A DNA stretch of 64,000 nt from Winogradskyella sp. (GTDB lineage Bacteria > Bacteroidota > Bacteroidia > Flavobacteriales > Flavobacteriaceae): contig NZ_JABSSU010000001.1 in the NCBI RefSeq assembly GCF_013213835.1, positions 394,197 through 458,196 on the forward strand, read 5' to 3'. Under the pieces are notes generated by a model that worked only from the letters and a program-made list of their open reading frames with translations, searched no databases and had not been told where the DNA came from. A program made the translations under genes and the position numbers. Of this stretch, positions 62,503 through 64,000 are shown piece by piece; the stretch's first letter is position 1; every line of letters starts with the position of its first letter.

Positions 62503-63522
62503 ATGAGAACACTTATAATAGTATTGGCATCTGTACTAGTATTAGGATGCAAGGATAACCAATCAAATCAAAACATTACAAAAAACAATACAACAGAATT
62601 AACACATAAAACAATGGAAACAATACAATTTAAAAGTGAAGGTTTAAACTTAGTAGGTAACTTATATTACCCTGAAAACTATGACGCAAATAAAACATAT
62701 CCAGCAATAGTTTGTTCTGGAAGTTGGACAACTGTAAAAGAACAAATGGCAGGATTATATGCAAAACGCTTTGCTAAAGAAGGTTTTATCACCTTAGCAT
62801 TCGATTTTAGAAATTATGGCGAAAGTGAAGGTGTACCAAGAGCTTGGGAAAATCCTGCTATGAAAATTCATGATATCAAAAATGCAGTAGCGTATTTGCA
62901 AACTTTATCAGAAGTTGATACAGATAACATTGGTGCATTTGGTGTTTGTGCTGGTTCAATGTACACATTAATGGCAGCTTCAGAGGATAACAATATTAAA
63001 GCAGTAGCTACAACTGCATCTTGGTTACATGATGCCGAAGCAGTGAAGTTATTTTATGGTGGTGAAGAAGGCGTACAAGGCAAAATAGAAGCTGCAAAAG
63101 CTGCAAAGAAAACCTATGCAGAAACAGGTGAGTTTACATACATCAAAGCAATTTCAACAACAGATGAAACTGCTGCAATGTTTGGTGAGTATGATTATTA
63201 TTTAAATCCAGAGCGTGGCGCAATTCCGCAGTGGAGTGCAGACCAATTTGCTGTGGCAACTTGGGAAGATTGGTTGACATTAGACCCATTTCCATCAGCT
63301 AAAAATTTAGATAAGCCTTTGTTCATGGTACATAGTGATGGTTGTGTATTGCCAGATTACACAAAAAAGTACTTTGATGCTGTAGCTTCAGATGATAAAG
63401 AATTGTTTTGGGTAGATATAGAATTAGCTTCACCAATGCATCAGTTTAGTTTTTATGACCAAGAAGCAGAAGTCGTTTTAGCGGTAGATAAAACCACTAA
63501 ATTTTTTAAGTCTAATTTATAA
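62503..63522 (+). CDS. Alpha/beta hydrolase lipoprotein with a Cys nucleophile motif
   Basis: The 339-residue protein has a lipoprotein signal (LVLGC, Cys16) and an alpha/beta hydrolase fold: AIVCSGSWTTVKEQMAGLYAKRF, LAFDFRNYGESEG (oxyanion-side loop), the nucleophile elbow FGVCAGSMYT with Cys149 where Ser is usual, and a late His in SPMHQFSF. Cys at this place is seen in dienelactone hydrolases. It closes the two-gene NTF2-like operon; the substrate is unknown. Confidence 0.85.
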   Translation: MRTLIIVLASVLVLGCKDNQSNQNITKNNTTELTHKTMETIQFKSEGLNLVGNLYYPENYDANKTYPAIVCSGSWTTVKEQMAGLYAKRFAKEGFITLAFDFRNYGESEGVPRAWENPAMKIHDIKNAVAYLQTLSEVDTDNIGAFGVCAGSMYTLMAASEDNNIKAVATTASWLHDAEAVKLFYGGEEGVQGKIEAAKAAKKTYAETGEFTYIKAISTTDETAAMFGEYDYYLNPERGAIPQWSADQFAVATWEDWLTLDPFPSAKNLDKPLFMVHSDGCVLPDYTKKYFDAVASDDKELFWVDIELASPMHQFSFYDQEAEVVLAVDKTTKFFKSNL

Positions 63523-63542
63523 TAGATTAATCAATGTTTTTA

Positions 63543-63574
63543 AGGGGAAATGCATTTTGCATTTCCCTTTTTTT
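63543..63574 (+). terminator. Intrinsic terminator after the hydrolase gene
   Basis: GGGAAATGCA and TGCATTTCCC form a 10-bp stem with a 3-base loop followed by seven T. It shows that a short reading frame at 63534-63761 is not a gene. Confidence 0.9.
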
Positions 63575-63790
63575 GTTTTATAAATTCTCGAAAAGGAATT
63601 ACTCAAACCTAACTTTTATCATATTTTCTTTTTATAAAGGAAGTTACCTTTATAGATGTGAATGTGTTTTACATTCATTAGCAATTTTCACTTCTTATGA
63701 TTGGGGCATTCAAAATACATCAAAAGACTCAACTTCTATTAAGTTTTGCCTTGTGCCTTAATCCAATTCATTTAAAAACATCCATAAATT

Positions 63791-64000
63791 ATGAAAGTAT
63801 TCGATAATAAACACATTAAAAATGTGGCATTTGTCGGAGCCCATCGCTCTGGCAAAACCACTTTATCAGAGACCATGCTTTTTGAAGCAGGATTAATAAA
63901 GAGAAGAGGCACTGTAGAGCATCAAAATACGGTGTCCGACTATCACGACATTGAGCACCAAAGAGGTGCTTCTGTTTTTGCTACACCTTTACATACAGAA
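63791..64000 (+). CDS. EF-G-like translational GTPase, second copy type (3' end outside window)
   Basis: Only the first 70 residues are visible. They contain the P-loop GAHRSGKTT (G1) after KNVAFV, and the switch region DYHDIEHQRGASVFAT, where ordinary EF-G has an RGITI motif. This matches the divergent EF-G-like proteins (FusA2 type) often found as an extra copy in Bacteroidota. The normal length is about 700 residues, so most lies beyond the window. The gene has a 268-base upstream gap containing the previous terminator. Confidence 0.85.
   Translation, partial: MKVFDNKHIKNVAFVGAHRSGKTTLSETMLFEAGLIKRRGTVEHQNTVSDYHDIEHQRGASVFATPLHTE

Noticed and set aside
63534..63761. A 75-codon frame after the hydrolase gene
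   Set aside because: Its start spans a strong intrinsic terminator and the predicted protein is low in complexity with many Phe, Ser and Tyr.
1..64000. CRISPR array, prophage, insertion sequence, rRNA or tRNA
   Set aside because: I saw no regularly spaced direct repeats, no transposase or phage protein, and no convincing tRNA cloverleaf or rRNA sequence on reading; a tRNA or covariance-model scan would be decisive.

Overview
The window looks like chromosome of a marine-type member of the Flavobacteriia (Bacteroidota). It is AT-rich, its promoters carry TAnnTTTG -7 boxes with TTG or TTTG about 19 bases upstream, one gene has a type IX secretion C-terminal domain, and there are SusC/FecA-style TonB-dependent receptors, HmuY, PID-CTERM/exosortase genes and a carotenoid set typical of yellow-orange flavobacteria. 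I see no rRNA, tRNA, CRISPR array, insertion sequence or phage gene. About 55 genes are supported; the first and last are cut by the window edges.

Layout. 1-3.5 kb: the end of a large T9SS-secreted protein, then a 68-residue PID-CTERM protein, an exosortase and a small membrane partner. 3.5-12.5 kb: housekeeping and metabolism (methyltransferase, peptidase T, universal stress protein, dihydroorotate dehydrogenase, LysE exporter, HMG-CoA lyase) and a three-gene polyamine operon. 12.6-29.8 kb: a large iron/heme acquisition island with three TonB receptors, HmuY, a flavin-based membrane reductase with a probable flavinylated partner, a DUF4856/imelysin pair and a vitamin-K-carboxylase-like membrane enzyme. 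A 23-bp palindrome recurs at three of its promoters. 29.9-35.4 kb: guaB, then carotenoid genes crtD-cruF-crtY. 35.7-46.1 kb: periplasmic foldases, a MoxR ATPase, a SCO protein with a probable copper type II monooxygenase-like protein, an HTTM-like membrane protein and two acyltransferases. 46.1-56.5 kb: an S9 peptidase, two aconitases in tandem, a Crp/Fnr regulator, a repeat lipoprotein and a TlpA-type thioredoxin. 56.5-60.2 kb: carH-crtI-crtB-crtZ, the second carotenoid operon, led by a B12-type MerR regulator. 60.3-64 kb: an AraC regulator, a REP-like inverted repeat, two NTF2-like proteins, an alpha/beta hydrolase and the start of an EF-G-like GTPase.

How the genes work together. The two carotenoid operons, 22 kb apart, together encode phytoene synthesis, desaturation, one-end cyclisation, ring hydroxylation, and hydration plus 3',4'-desaturation of the open end. 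This predicts a saproxanthin- or myxol-type monocyclic carotenoid, probably under light control. The heme/iron island appears to be one regulon, running from outer-membrane capture through a membrane electron-transfer chain. The least described modules are the PHM-like/SCO pair, the carboxylase-like enzyme inside the imelysin/TonB operon, and the exosortase system with a minimal substrate and a terminator-like hairpin inside the exosortase reading frame.
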